Of a DNA stretch of 64,000 nucleotides, positions 35,038 through 43,743 are shown one piece after another. This stretch comes from Chitinophagales bacterium. GTDB taxonomy: Bacteria; Bacteroidota; Bacteroidia; Chitinophagales; UBA8649. A model generated the notes under the pieces. That model ran no database searches and had not been told where the DNA came from. It saw only the letters and a list, made by a program, of their open reading frames with translations. The stretch covers positions 1 through 64,000 of the forward strand of contig JACJYT010000006.1 in assembly GCA_020635975.1 (NCBI GenBank), read 5' to 3'. Both the position numbers and the translations under genes were made by a program. The number at the start of each line of letters is the position of its first letter. Within the stretch, counting starts at the first letter, position 1.

Positions 35038-36462
35038 TTATAACAATGTAGACGGACAAACATAAGCTGTTGTCTTAATATCTGCATTCTCGATACCTTT
35101 GAAACCTAGTTCTATATCCACTAAGTTATCAAAGCCTCTTGCTTTTAAAATTGATGCCGCAATTACAGATCGGTAACCACCAGCACAGTGAATGTAATAT
35201 TTTTCATCTCTATTAATTTTTTGCATGTTCTCGCTGATATAATCTAAAGGCAAGTTCATAACATGCTTATCATCAATATGTTGTGCTTTATACTCGCTTT
35301 CTTTACGCACATCTAGTACATGAATATTCTCGTCTGTTTTAAGTAATTGGGCAAGTTTGCCCGGACTTACACTATCTAAGCTATCTGTTTCAAAGCCTGC
35401 TTCTTTCCAAGCTTTTAATCCACCAGCTAAGTATCCTAAGCTGTAATCATAACCCACTCTTGCTAAACGAGTAATTACTTCTTCTTCTCTACCCTCTTCT
35501 GCAACAATTAAAATTTCTTGTTTTAAATCAGGAATTAAAGTTCCTACCCATGTTGCAAAACTACCGTCGATGCCAATAAAAATACTATTTGGTATGAAAG
35601 CGTTTTTGAAATCGTTTTGAGAACGCGTATCGATAACTACCGCTCCTGTTTCGTTAGCTACAGCTTCAAATTCCTTTGGAGTTAAGGCTTTTTTACCCCT
35701 AGCCATTACCTTATCCAAGCTATCATAGCCTTGAATATTCATCAATACGTTTTGTGGAAAATAAGCAGGAGGAGGCATTAAACCATCCAAAACTTGTTCG
35801 ATAAACTCTTCTCTGCTTAAATCTGGGTTTAAGGCATAGTTGCTTCTCTTTTGATTACCTAGAGTATCAAAGGTTTCTTTGCTCATTTTCTTACCACAAG
35901 CGGATCCAGCTCCGTGAGCAGGATAAACAATCAAATCATCAGATAAGGTCATAATTTTGTTTCTCAAAGAATCATACAAGTGACTAGCCAGTTTTTCTTG
36001 CGTTAAATCTGCAATAACTTTTTGAGCTAAATCAGGGCGACCAACATCTCCGATAAAGAGAGTATCGCCAGTATAAATAGAATGCTCTTTGCCGTTTTCG
36101 TCTATCAATAAAAAGCAGGTACTCTCCATGGTGTGACCAGGAGTATGAATTGCTTTAATGGTAATATCGCCTACTTTAAAGATTTCGCCATCTTCGGCAA
36201 CATGTGCTTCAAAGCCAGGTTTTGCTGTTGGTCCGTAAACTATGGTCGCTCCCGTTTTTGCCGCTAGGTCTAAATGTCCAGAAACAAAATCAGCGTGGAA
36301 ATGGGTTTCAAAAATGTACTTGATTTTTGCATTGTCGGCTTTAGCTTTGTCGATGTAAGCACCAACCTCTCTTAAAGGGTCAATTACTACTGCTTCTCCT
36401 TTGCTTTCGATGTAATAAGCGCCTTGCGCTAAACATCCGGTGTAAATTTGTTCTATTTTCAT
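35038..36462 (-). CDS. Persulfide dioxygenase-rhodanese fusion (CstB-like)
   Basis: 474 residues. Residues 1-230: metallo-beta-lactamase fold with ETHFHADFVSGH (His54, His56, Asp58, His63) and HTPGHTMEST, as in ETHE1-type persulfide dioxygenases. Residues about 260-350: a rhodanese domain without catalytic Cys (VIDTRSQNDF). Residues about 360-460: an active rhodanese with Cys426 in YYIHCAGGYRS. This MBL-pseudorhodanese-rhodanese order is that of staphylococcal CstB, which converts persulfides to thiosulfate. A TauE exporter lies just upstream on the same strand, giving a sulfide-detoxification unit. Confidence 0.9.
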   Translation of the reverse strand: MKIEQIYTGCLAQGAYYIESKGEAVVIDPLREVGAYIDKAKADNAKIKYIFETHFHADFVSGHLDLAAKTGATIVYGPTAKPGFEAHVAEDGEIFKVGDITIKAIHTPGHTMESTCFLLIDENGKEHSIYTGDTLFIGDVGRPDLAQKVIADLTQEKLASHLYDSLRNKIMTLSDDLIVYPAHGAGSACGKKMSKETFDTLGNQKRSNYALNPDLSREEFIEQVLDGLMPPPAYFPQNVLMNIQGYDSLDKVMARGKKALTPKEFEAVANETGAVVIDTRSQNDFKNAFIPNSIFIGIDGSFATWVGTLIPDLKQEILIVAEEGREEEVITRLARVGYDYSLGYLAGGLKAWKEAGFETDSLDSVSPGKLAQLLKTDENIHVLDVRKESEYKAQHIDDKHVMNLPLDYISENMQKINRDEKYYIHCAGGYRSVIAASILKARGFDNLVDIELGFKGIENADIKTTAYVCPSTLL

Positions 36463-36483
36463 GATAGATAATTTATGGTTTGT

Positions 36484-37275
36484 TTATAAAAATAATTCTT
36501 TAATAATAATGTAAATACCCATTAGTAATACAAACCAACCAAAGGCAGGTTTTAGTTTCTTGCCGGGTATATAATTAGATAATTTAGTTCCAATAAAAAT
36601 TCCAAGTACAGCTAAGGCTGTTACACTTCCTAATAAAAGCCAATCAAAGTCATAATTCCCAAGATCGCCCATAAAGCCAAAAAAGGAATTTATAGCAATT
36701 ATACTTAGGGAGGTGCCGACTGCCATTTTCATAGGAAGTTTAGCGAAAAACACGAGTGCTGGAATTAATAGAAAGCCTCCTCCTGCTCCAACTAAACCCG
36801 TAAGAGATCCTATTAAAACTCCACTTAATAAAATCAAGAAATAATTCCTATCTCCTACTAAGTCTTCCTCTTGATTCGACTTTCCCGAGCGAATCATAGC
36901 TATTGCAGCAAGAATCATCAAAATAGAAAAAAGTAGCAACATCGCAAGATTCTTAGTTAAAACAAGCGAGCCATTTTCCCATAAAATTGATGGTAGGCCT
37001 GGCAATAAAAACTTTCTAATTAAGAAAACGGTTACTAAGGTTGGTAAGCCAAAAATTAGAACCGTTTTAGCATCAACAAGCTTCTTTCTTGCTTGGGTTA
37101 GAGCACCAATGGCACTAGAGCTACCTACAACAAACAAGGAATAACTAGTAGCAAGTACTTCATCTACACTAAACAAGTATACCATAATAGGAACGGTAAG
37201 GATGGAACCACCACCACCAATCAAGCCTAGTGAAATTCCTACAAAAATTGCTGCTATGTATCCTGCTATTTCCAA
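36484..37275 (-). CDS. TauE/SafE-family sulfite/sulfur exporter
   Basis: 263 residues from TTG at 37275, about 8 membrane helices, two repeats of the TauE signature (GLIGGGGSILTVPIMVYLF and GLVGAGGGFLLIPALVFFA). A frame from TTG 37296 would be 7 codons longer but that TTG is the end of a TACCTTTG promoter box (37294-37301), so I prefer the later start. Encoded 21 bp upstream of the CstB-like gene; likely exports sulfite or related ions made in persulfide oxidation. Confidence 0.85.
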   Translation of the reverse strand: MEIAGYIAAIFVGISLGLIGGGGSILTVPIMVYLFSVDEVLATSYSLFVVGSSSAIGALTQARKKLVDAKTVLIFGLPTLVTVFLIRKFLLPGLPSILWENGSLVLTKNLAMLLLFSILMILAAIAMIRSGKSNQEEDLVGDRNYFLILLSGVLIGSLTGLVGAGGGFLLIPALVFFAKLPMKMAVGTSLSIIAINSFFGFMGDLGNYDFDWLLLGSVTALAVLGIFIGTKLSNYIPGKKLKPAFGWFVLLMGIYIIIKELFL

Positions 37276-37293
37276 GTCTTTACTTTGATAGAA

Positions 37294-37301
37294 CAAAGGT
37301 A
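37294..37301 (-). promoter_or_regulatory. -7 box TACCTTTG for the tauE-cstB-like operon
   Basis: Perfect TAnnTTTG match on the minus strand; 18 bp before the preferred TTG start of the exporter. Confidence 0.5.
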
Positions 37302-37395
37302 CAGCACTTCCTAGCTTGCTAATGTGATAAGAGTTACTTTAGATAATTTTGAATTTGAGAAAAGGTCTCCACACCCTATTTTTAATATTTCCTTC

Positions 37396-38022
37396 CTAGT
37401 TCAAGGCAATCTTATTTCTACTCATCGTAATAGAACCTTGCTGCTCCAATTTCTTTAGCAATCTAGAAATCACTTCTCTAGAAGTATTTAATTCTGTAGC
37501 AATTTGGGCATGGGTTAGATTAAGTTCTTTGCTTTCCATAGCATAGCTTTGCTTATCTAGATAGTCTAGCAAACGCTCATCTAACTTATGAAAAGCTACT
37601 TCGTTTAAGGTATCTAAAACTTCATCAAAACGCTGGTTATACACTCTTAGCACAAAACGATTCCATGCTGGGTACTTCATCATCCATTTCTCCATTAAAT
37701 CAGAAGGTACAGCAAGCATTCTAGAAGCCTCTACCGCTTGCGCCCTTACTGAACTCATCTTGTCAAAACAGGCAAAGGCTACCGCACAGCCTTGTCCTGG
37801 ATAGATGTAGTATAGAAACAATTCATGCCCTTCATCGTCTTCTTTAAAAATCTTAATCTTCCCCTCAAAGAGTAAGGGTATAAAGGGAATAATTTGTCCG
37901 TAATCCATTAAAATTTGGTTCTCTTCCAATTTCGAAATCTTTGCATGTTGCTCAATTTCTTTTATCAGATTTTCATCATCAATATCTGGAAAAAACTCTG
38001 CTAATACTTCTCTAATCTTCAT
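37396..38022 (-). CDS. Crp/Fnr-family transcriptional regulator
   Basis: 208 residues: cNMP-binding-type domain (LEENQILMDYGQIIPFIPLLFEGKIKIF) and Crp HTH (LTHAQIATELNTSREVISRLLKKLEQQGSI) with the FNR-like E-V-I-S-R recognition helix. Fe-S cysteines are not in FNR positions, though several Cys occur. Encoded upstream of the sulfide module on the same strand; a persulfide- or redox-linked role is possible. Two bases separate it from the GNAT gene. Confidence 0.88.
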   Translation of the reverse strand: MKIREVLAEFFPDIDDENLIKEIEQHAKISKLEENQILMDYGQIIPFIPLLFEGKIKIFKEDDEGHELFLYYIYPGQGCAVAFACFDKMSSVRAQAVEASRMLAVPSDLMEKWMMKYPAWNRFVLRVYNQRFDEVLDTLNEVAFHKLDERLLDYLDKQSYAMESKELNLTHAQIATELNTSREVISRLLKKLEQQGSITMSRNKIALN

Positions 38023-38024
38023 CC

Positions 38025-38471
38025 TTATTTTCTTAACATTTCTTTATGTGGCAAACCATCTTCTAAATACTCTTCGCTGCAAATTTCAAAGCCAAATTCT
38101 TCATAAAAAGGAAGTAAATAGCTTTGTGCAGAAATTCTGCAAACCCTGGTATTCAGCTGAGATTCTAATACTTCAATACATTTATTAATTAAAGGTCTAC
38201 CCAAGCCTTTTCTTCTCCATTGTGGTTTGCTCACCACCCTGCCAAAAGAGGCTTCTTTATAGGATACTCCTGGTCTTACAATTCTAGTGTATGCCGCTAA
38301 AACACCATCCTTATACCAAGAAACATGGATAGATTTTTGATCTTTATAATCGGCATCTAAATAAGGACAATCCTGTTCTACCACAAAAACTTCTTGTCGC
38401 AAATGCATTATATCATAAAGCTCCTCTACGCTTAATTCGTCAAAATTCTTCACTCTTATATCCTCTTGCAT
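38025..38471 (-). CDS. GNAT N-acetyltransferase (ElaA-like)
   Basis: 148 residues. ElaA-type start (LSVEELYDIMHLRQEVFVVEQDCPYLDAD), acetyl-CoA loop in VVSKPQWRRKGLGRPLINKCIE, and a C-terminal LPFYEEFGFEICSEEYLEDGLPHKEM. Substrate unknown. Likely co-transcribed with the Crp gene. Confidence 0.88.
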   Translation of the reverse strand: MQEDIRVKNFDELSVEELYDIMHLRQEVFVVEQDCPYLDADYKDQKSIHVSWYKDGVLAAYTRIVRPGVSYKEASFGRVVSKPQWRRKGLGRPLINKCIEVLESQLNTRVCRISAQSYLLPFYEEFGFEICSEEYLEDGLPHKEMLRK

Positions 38472-38564
38472 TCCGCTCTAAAAATTGCTTCTAAGATAAA
38501 CAATTATAAAACTTTAGTTAGAAGTTTTTAAACAATTACTAACTTGTATAAAAATAATATTAAA

Positions 38565-38900
38565 ATGAAAAATCTTTTAAGTCTTTTCCTCTTCATTACC
38601 CTATTTCTAATAGCTTGTAATAAATCAAGCGACAAGTCATTGGACTGTGTAGAAAGTGCTATTACAAAATTTCAGCTTGAAAGTTTTTGCAATTCTGGCT
38701 CGAGCGTAAAAAGTTATCATTTTCAAAATGAAGTAGTTTTTGTATTTGAAGAAGGAGCCTGTGGTGCCGATTTCACCTCCTTGGTGCTTTCGTCTTCTTG
38801 CGATACCCTAGGCTACCTTGGGGGCATAACAGGCAATGCCATCATTCAGGGCGAAAACTTTAATTCTGCTAGTCTAATTGGAGTAGTTTGGCAACAATAA
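38565..38900 (+). CDS. Small hypothetical lipoprotein
   Basis: 111 residues from ATG 38565 (an upstream in-frame TTG at 38544 sits inside a TAACTTG promoter-like box). Lipobox LFLIAC, then a Cys-containing domain with FQLESFCNSGSSVKSYHFQNEVVFVFEEGACGADF. Four further cysteines suggest disulfides. No family assigned. Confidence 0.7.
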   Translation: MKNLLSLFLFITLFLIACNKSSDKSLDCVESAITKFQLESFCNSGSSVKSYHFQNEVVFVFEEGACGADFTSLVLSSSCDTLGYLGGITGNAIIQGENFNSASLIGVVWQQ

Positions 38901-38948
38901 TTTTAAGGAATTATTCCTTTAGTTAATGTGTTAAATTGACAAAGTTCA

Positions 38949-39830
38949 ATGATGAAAACACGCAGCGTAGAAAAAGTATTTGCCCCACCCCCACCGCATT
39001 ATGTTGGCGATGGATTTAGAGTGCATAATTTCATTCCAAGTTTGGAAGAATTGAGTATGGAACGAATGAATCCCTTTATTATGATGGATTATAATTCTAA
39101 ATTCGTTTTCCCTCCCAGTAAAAAACCAAAAGGTGTTGGCGTGCACCCGCATAGGGGATTTGAAACGGTAACAATAGCATACAAAGGTAAAGTTGCCCAC
39201 CATGATAGTTCTGGAAATAGCGGTGTAATTGGCGAAGGTGAAGTGCAATGGATGACAGCCGCATCTGGCATACTGCACAAAGAATACCATGAAGAAAACT
39301 TTAGCAAAGAAGGTGGCGAATTTCAAATGGTTCAATTATGGGTAAATCTTCCGGCCAGATATAAAATGTCGAAACCGAAATATCAAGGCATTACCAGAAA
39401 GGATCTGGTAAGTGTTGCTTTAGAAAATAATGCGGGCTTTGTAGAAATTATTGCTGGCGAATTTGATGGGAAGAAAGGTCCGGCAGAAAGCTTCACCCCT
39501 ATCCACATGTACAATCTGCATTTAGAAAAAGACGGAGTAACCAAGCTTTCATTTAATGAAAACTACAACACCCTCTTATTGGTAATTGAAGGCAGTATTA
39601 CCATAAATGAAGCTATAAAAGCAACTAGCGATCAACTTGTTCTAATGGCTAATGACGGGGAAAACTTTAGCATTGAAGCCAAAGAAAAATCTATCGTTTT
39701 GGTACTGAGCGGAGAAGCACTTCACGAACCAATTGCTGCCCATGGACCTTTTGTAATGAATAATCAAAGAGAAATTCTTCAAGCCTTTCATGACTATAAT
39801 GACGGGAAGTTTGGTAATTTAGAGGATTAA
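38949..39830 (+). CDS. Pirin-family protein
   Basis: 293 residues, bicupin. Metal site GVHPHRGFETVTIAYKGKVAHHDS and WMTAASGILHKEYHEE supply the three His and one Glu of pirin. Pirins act as quercetinases or redox-linked cofactors; role here unknown. Starts at ATG 38949, or 3 bp later (MM). Confidence 0.9.
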   Translation: MMKTRSVEKVFAPPPPHYVGDGFRVHNFIPSLEELSMERMNPFIMMDYNSKFVFPPSKKPKGVGVHPHRGFETVTIAYKGKVAHHDSSGNSGVIGEGEVQWMTAASGILHKEYHEENFSKEGGEFQMVQLWVNLPARYKMSKPKYQGITRKDLVSVALENNAGFVEIIAGEFDGKKGPAESFTPIHMYNLHLEKDGVTKLSFNENYNTLLLVIEGSITINEAIKATSDQLVLMANDGENFSIEAKEKSIVLVLSGEALHEPIAAHGPFVMNNQREILQAFHDYNDGKFGNLED

Positions 39831-39858
39831 GTTTTCTCTAACTACTCAACTTAAGCTC

Positions 39859-41346
39859 TTGCAAAAGCTTGCCAAAATATTAACTGTAGAACAAGTTCGT
39901 GCATGCGATAAGCACAGCATGGCAAAATCGAATATTAGTTCTATAGAGCTAATGGAAAAGGCTAGTTTAGCCTTTGTAGAGGCTATCGAAAAAGAAAAGC
40001 TTTCCAACAAAAAAATACTCGTTCTTTGTGGTCCAGGAAATAATGGCGGCGATGGACTAGCCGTGTGCAGAATTCTTCAAAATAAAGGCTATGCTGCCGA
40101 TGCAGTTTTAGTTCAATTTAAAGAAAAGCTTAGTCCAGATTGTGAGAAGAATTTGGAGCGCTTAGAATCCTGTAAGATCATTGGCTCTAGCTCAGAACTA
40201 AGTTACTTAGAAGAATACGAACTCTTAATTGATGCCTTACTTGGAACAGGCTTAAGCAAAAAAGTAGAGGGATTTTTGGCTCAGGTAATAGAGAAAATAA
40301 ACCAAGCTAAAAAAACCGTTTATTCTGTAGATATTCCTTCTGGCTTAGCAAGCGATACGCTCTTAGCAGACGCCAAAGCTATTAAGGCAGACTTGTGCAT
40401 TAGTTTTCAAAGACCGAAACTGGCCTTCTTTTTTCCGGAGAATGAAGAATTTATCCAAGCTTGGAAAGTAGTTGATATTGGACTTGATGAAGCGTTTATT
40501 CAGCAACAAGACACTACAAATTTTGTACTAGATAAGGCTATTGAGGAAGAGCTAAAAGCCCGAAACAAGTTTTCTCATAAAGGTAGTTTTGGACATGCTC
40601 TTATTCTTGCGGGGTCATACGGAAAAATAGGAGCTGCCGTGCTTGCAACAAGAGCATGCTTAAGAAGTGGTGCCGGATTAGTAAGTGCTTATGTACCTTC
40701 TTGCGCTTATCAAATTATGCAAAGCGCTGCTCCCGAAAGCATGTGTCTAACCGATGAGAACGAAAAATTTCTTAGCTCTTGCCCCGATCTTCAGGCATAT
40801 TCTGCTCTAGGTATTGGTCCGGGAATTGGAACAGAAAATTCTACTCTGCAGTTCTTAGAAAAGCTCCTATCCGCTTGTCAAGTTCCTTTGGTACTAGATG
40901 CCGATGCGCTTAATCTCTTAGCCAAGAAACCTGAGCTGCTCACTAGGCTTCCAGAAAATTCTATTCTTACTCCCCACCCCAAAGAATTTGCTCGACTAGT
41001 TGGTGAAGCAGCTAATTCGATAGTGAGCCTAGAAAAACAAAGAGCCTTTGCTCTTAAACATAAGTGCATCATAATTGTTAAAGGAGCTAATACTAGAGTT
41101 TGTTGTTCTGAAGGAAATATCTACTTCAATACCACAGGAAATCCAGGCATGGCAAGTGGAGGCAGTGGCGATGTGCTTTCGGGTATAATTTGCGGACTTT
41201 TAGCTCAAGGCTATGCCCCTTTAGAAGCGAGCTTATTAGGAGTTTATTTTCATGGTTTAGCCGGTGATAAAGCTGCCGAGAAAAAAGGAGAAACTGCTAT
41301 GATAGCTTCAGATATTATTGAAAACTTAAGAATCGAAAAAACATGA
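39859..41346 (+). CDS. nnr: Bifunctional NAD(P)H-hydrate epimerase/dehydratase
   Basis: 495 residues. N-terminal YjeF epimerase domain (TVEQVRACDKHSM, VLCGPGNNGGDGLAVCR, DALLGTGLS) and C-terminal ADP-dependent dehydratase of ribokinase-like fold (NKFSHKGSFGHALILAGSYGKIGAA, ALGIGPGIGTENS, GNPGMASGGSGDVLSGIICGLLAQG). Repairs hydrated NADH and NADPH. Start TTG 39859 is the only plausible codon near the conserved N terminus; no ATG is available. Overlaps the next gene by 4 bp. Confidence 0.93.
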   Translation: MQKLAKILTVEQVRACDKHSMAKSNISSIELMEKASLAFVEAIEKEKLSNKKILVLCGPGNNGGDGLAVCRILQNKGYAADAVLVQFKEKLSPDCEKNLERLESCKIIGSSSELSYLEEYELLIDALLGTGLSKKVEGFLAQVIEKINQAKKTVYSVDIPSGLASDTLLADAKAIKADLCISFQRPKLAFFFPENEEFIQAWKVVDIGLDEAFIQQQDTTNFVLDKAIEEELKARNKFSHKGSFGHALILAGSYGKIGAAVLATRACLRSGAGLVSAYVPSCAYQIMQSAAPESMCLTDENEKFLSSCPDLQAYSALGIGPGIGTENSTLQFLEKLLSACQVPLVLDADALNLLAKKPELLTRLPENSILTPHPKEFARLVGEAANSIVSLEKQRAFALKHKCIIIVKGANTRVCCSEGNIYFNTTGNPGMASGGSGDVLSGIICGLLAQGYAPLEASLLGVYFHGLAGDKAAEKKGETAMIASDIIENLRIEKT

Positions 41347-41741
41347 AATACTTCTACCATTTTTTACTAACAACTCCTGTTTTCTTTGCTATTGATTTAC
41401 TTTGGCTAGGATTTATTGGAAAGGGATTCTACAAAAAATACATCGGTCACTTAATGGCAGAAAATGTAAATTGGGCCGCAGCATTCACCTTCTACTTTCT
41501 TTTCATTTTAGGTATCTTAATTTTTGCTGTCTATCCTGCGCTAAAGTTAGATAAATGGTCACACGCTTTGCTTTATGGCGCCCTCTTTGGCTTCTTTACT
41601 TACATGACCTATGAATTAACCAACCTAGCTGTAATCAAGGATTGGTCGTGGCAAATTGTTCCTATTGATATAATCTGGGGAACCATACTCTGCGCTTCTG
41701 TTAGCACAGCAAGTTTCTTTATCGCTAAATGGCTGTTCTAA
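41343..41741 (+). CDS. DUF2177 membrane protein
   Basis: 132 residues, four membrane helices, with DUF2177 signatures: FAIDLLWLGFIGKGFYKKYIGHLM, LYGALFGFFTYMTYELTNLAVIKDW and DIIWGTILCA. Function of the family unknown. Coupled to nnr by an ATGA overlap and convergent with the next gene (4-bp overlap of stops). Confidence 0.88.
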   Translation: MKYFYHFLLTTPVFFAIDLLWLGFIGKGFYKKYIGHLMAENVNWAAAFTFYFLFILGILIFAVYPALKLDKWSHALLYGALFGFFTYMTYELTNLAVIKDWSWQIVPIDIIWGTILCASVSTASFFIAKWLF

Positions 41742-43084
41742 ATAGTGGTGCTAAGCTGGGTTTCTTTCTCGGTAAAACAAATTCCTCTTTCTTCCAACTC
41801 TTCTAAAATAGGCTCGTAAATGGAAGCTTCAGTTGGTAAACAAACACCGATAGATTTAATTTTTCCATTTAGTATATGCTTGGCAGCAATGCCTATAGGT
41901 AAGCCCACCGTTTTGGCCATGGCCGTATAATGCTCATCCTCCCCCAGCACCACCATAGAACTTTCTAGGCGATGTTTTTGTCCATTTAACTCATAGCTTA
42001 GTAAATGCCACATCACTATCATGTCTTTATCGCCATCGGCAAGTGCCCATTTTTCTTCTAACAAGTGTTGTAAAATTTGCGCTGGACTAGCCTTTTTTAA
42101 GCCAATTTTTTTCTTCTCGAACAAGCCTAACCAAGTTAACAAACGCATCTCCTCACCATCCACATCCTTTCCTAAATAATAAGCCAGCTTGATTTCAACA
42201 GAATCTTTTTCTCTATACTTTAAAAAAGTATTGATGAAATCTCTGTAGGTCATGTTCTCGCTATCCTCCATAATGTAACTATCGTCGCATGCGCCTATTT
42301 GCACTAAAACATGCCAGGCCTTACAGAAAGGTGGTCGCCTAAAAGTACCCCGATACATGGTTTTAATTCCTTGCAAACCGTAGATATCTATATACTTTAA
42401 TGAATCTCTATTGGCATAGCCTTCAAAATCGCCATAACCATCAATATGCACAATTTCCGTTCTATCAAAAAGCTTATTGTAAGGAATATATTTATACCTT
42501 CCATTGTGCAAAAATTGAACTGCTGGACCTTGTCCAGCCAAGACTACATTTCTTGGGTTCCAGGTAAATTTATAGTGCCATGGATTGTTGTCGCTTTCTG
42601 GCGCAATCAAGCCTCCTGTAAAACTTTCAAATCCTTCAATTATCGCTCCTTTTTCTTGGAGAGAATCAATAAGCTTTTTCGCACTCATATGATCGATGCC
42701 AGGATCTAAGCCCATTTCATTTAAGAACAATAGGCCCTTTGCTTTTGCTTCTTCATCATACGACTTCATTTCTGCAGAAATATAGGAAGGGGTAATCAAG
42801 TTTTTTTCATAATGCAAACAAGCCTTTGCTATTTGAGGATGAAAACTAGCAGGTAACATGGAAATCACCAAATCTGATTTTTGAATTAAGCTAGCTTTTA
42901 GTTCTTCATTACTCAAATCAAAATCAATCAATTCCAATCTTTCTGAGTCGTATAGATTCTTCCAAGAACTTGCCTTTAAATCGGCAATAGTAATTAGCCA
43001 ATCTTCTTGCGTGGCAGCATGGATTAAATAATTAATTAGAACAAAAGCAGACTTACCAGCACCAAATAATACAATATTTTTCAT
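41738..43084 (-). CDS. Saccharopine dehydrogenase-family oxidoreductase
   Basis: 448 residues from ATG 43084; a GTG at 43099 is disfavoured because a TATATTTG -7 box spans 43099-43106. N-terminal Rossmann motif LFGAGKSAFVLINYL, AISML-type loop LVISMLPASFHP, MGLDPGIDHMSAKKLID and a C-terminal catalytic domain with FTGGLIAPES, NPWHYKFTWNPRNVV. Closest to saccharopine reductase (LYS9-like), though carboxynorspermidine synthases share the fold and nspC is nearby. Reaction not decided. Confidence 0.85.
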   Translation of the reverse strand: MKNIVLFGAGKSAFVLINYLIHAATQEDWLITIADLKASSWKNLYDSERLELIDFDLSNEELKASLIQKSDLVISMLPASFHPQIAKACLHYEKNLITPSYISAEMKSYDEEAKAKGLLFLNEMGLDPGIDHMSAKKLIDSLQEKGAIIEGFESFTGGLIAPESDNNPWHYKFTWNPRNVVLAGQGPAVQFLHNGRYKYIPYNKLFDRTEIVHIDGYGDFEGYANRDSLKYIDIYGLQGIKTMYRGTFRRPPFCKAWHVLVQIGACDDSYIMEDSENMTYRDFINTFLKYREKDSVEIKLAYYLGKDVDGEEMRLLTWLGLFEKKKIGLKKASPAQILQHLLEEKWALADGDKDMIVMWHLLSYELNGQKHRLESSMVVLGEDEHYTAMAKTVGLPIGIAAKHILNGKIKSIGVCLPTEASIYEPILEELEERGICFTEKETQLSTTI

Positions 43085-43098
43085 CTTCTGATTTTGCA

Positions 43099-43106
43099 CA
43101 AATATA
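43099..43106 (-). promoter_or_regulatory. -7 box TATATTTG for the saccharopine dehydrogenase-like gene
   Basis: Perfect TAnnTTTG match 14 bp before ATG 43084 on the minus strand. Confidence 0.5.
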
Positions 43107-43167
43107 ACATTCTGGAAAAGAGTAAACTCAATACTAATAAATTTAATTAACTTGTGTTGGCATTTAA

Positions 43168-43662
43168 ATGAGTCTGATGAAGAAAATAGAAATTAGTACG
43201 GAAGTTTTTGTTTATGATGATCTAAATGAATTGCGTGAGATAGAAATTGAGCTTCTCGAAAAAGCAGAAGAAGCTCTTGCTAAGGCTTATGCCCCATATT
43301 CAGAATTTTTAGTAGGCTCTGCTGTATTATTAGAAAACGGTGAGATTTTAAATGGGGCTAATCAAGAAAATGCCGCTTATTCTACTTGCATTTGCGCTGA
43401 ACGAACTGTCTTAAGTGCCGCCGCTACCATCTTCCCTAAAATTAAGCCCGTTTTGCTAAGTGTAGTTGTAAAAAACACCAACAAACAACAAGACAAACCA
43501 GCTGCTCCTTGCGGCGAGTGTCGACAATATATTTTTGAAGTAGAAAGTCGCTTTCAAAGTGAAATTCCAATTTTAATGAAGGCGCAATCGAATAAAATTT
43601 ATAAAGTAAAAAGTGCTTCGCAGTTACTGCCACTAGCCTTTCAAAAAAGCGACCTCATCTAG
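43168..43662 (+). CDS. cdd: Cytidine deaminase
   Basis: 164 residues. Zinc and catalytic residues in CICAERTVLSAA (Cys-Ala-Glu form) and PCGECRQ; AYAPYSEFLVGSAVLLENG and GANQENAAYS bind the nucleoside. Homotetrameric-type CDA that converts cytidine to uridine. A second in-frame ATG (43177) is an alternative start. Confidence 0.93.
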   Translation: MSLMKKIEISTEVFVYDDLNELREIEIELLEKAEEALAKAYAPYSEFLVGSAVLLENGEILNGANQENAAYSTCICAERTVLSAAATIFPKIKPVLLSVVVKNTNKQQDKPAAPCGECRQYIFEVESRFQSEIPILMKAQSNKIYKVKSASQLLPLAFQKSDLI

Positions 43663-43720
43663 CACAAAGCGCTAGCTTTATTTTTCAAGTGCTAAGCTTC
43701 TAAGTCTGCTAAAAGTATTT

Positions 43721-43728
43721 TATCTTTA
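43721..43728 (+). promoter_or_regulatory. -7-like box TATCTTTA upstream of the T9SS type B gene
   Basis: Same TATCTTTA variant occurs before the NYN-LOTUS gene. It is 15 bp ahead of the ATA codon proposed as the start. Confidence 0.35.
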
Positions 43729-43743
43729 AGAAAATATCCTTCT

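Noticed and set aside
34852..35043. 63-residue plus-strand ORF
   Set aside because: It is made of the duplicated hairpin sequence and has no protein-like composition or promoter.
38946..39335. 129-residue minus-strand ORF inside the pirin gene
   Set aside because: Antisense shadow of a well-conserved pirin frame.
43085..43099. GTG start of the saccharopine dehydrogenase-like gene
   Set aside because: Touches the TATATTTG promoter box; the later ATG begins right before the Rossmann strand.
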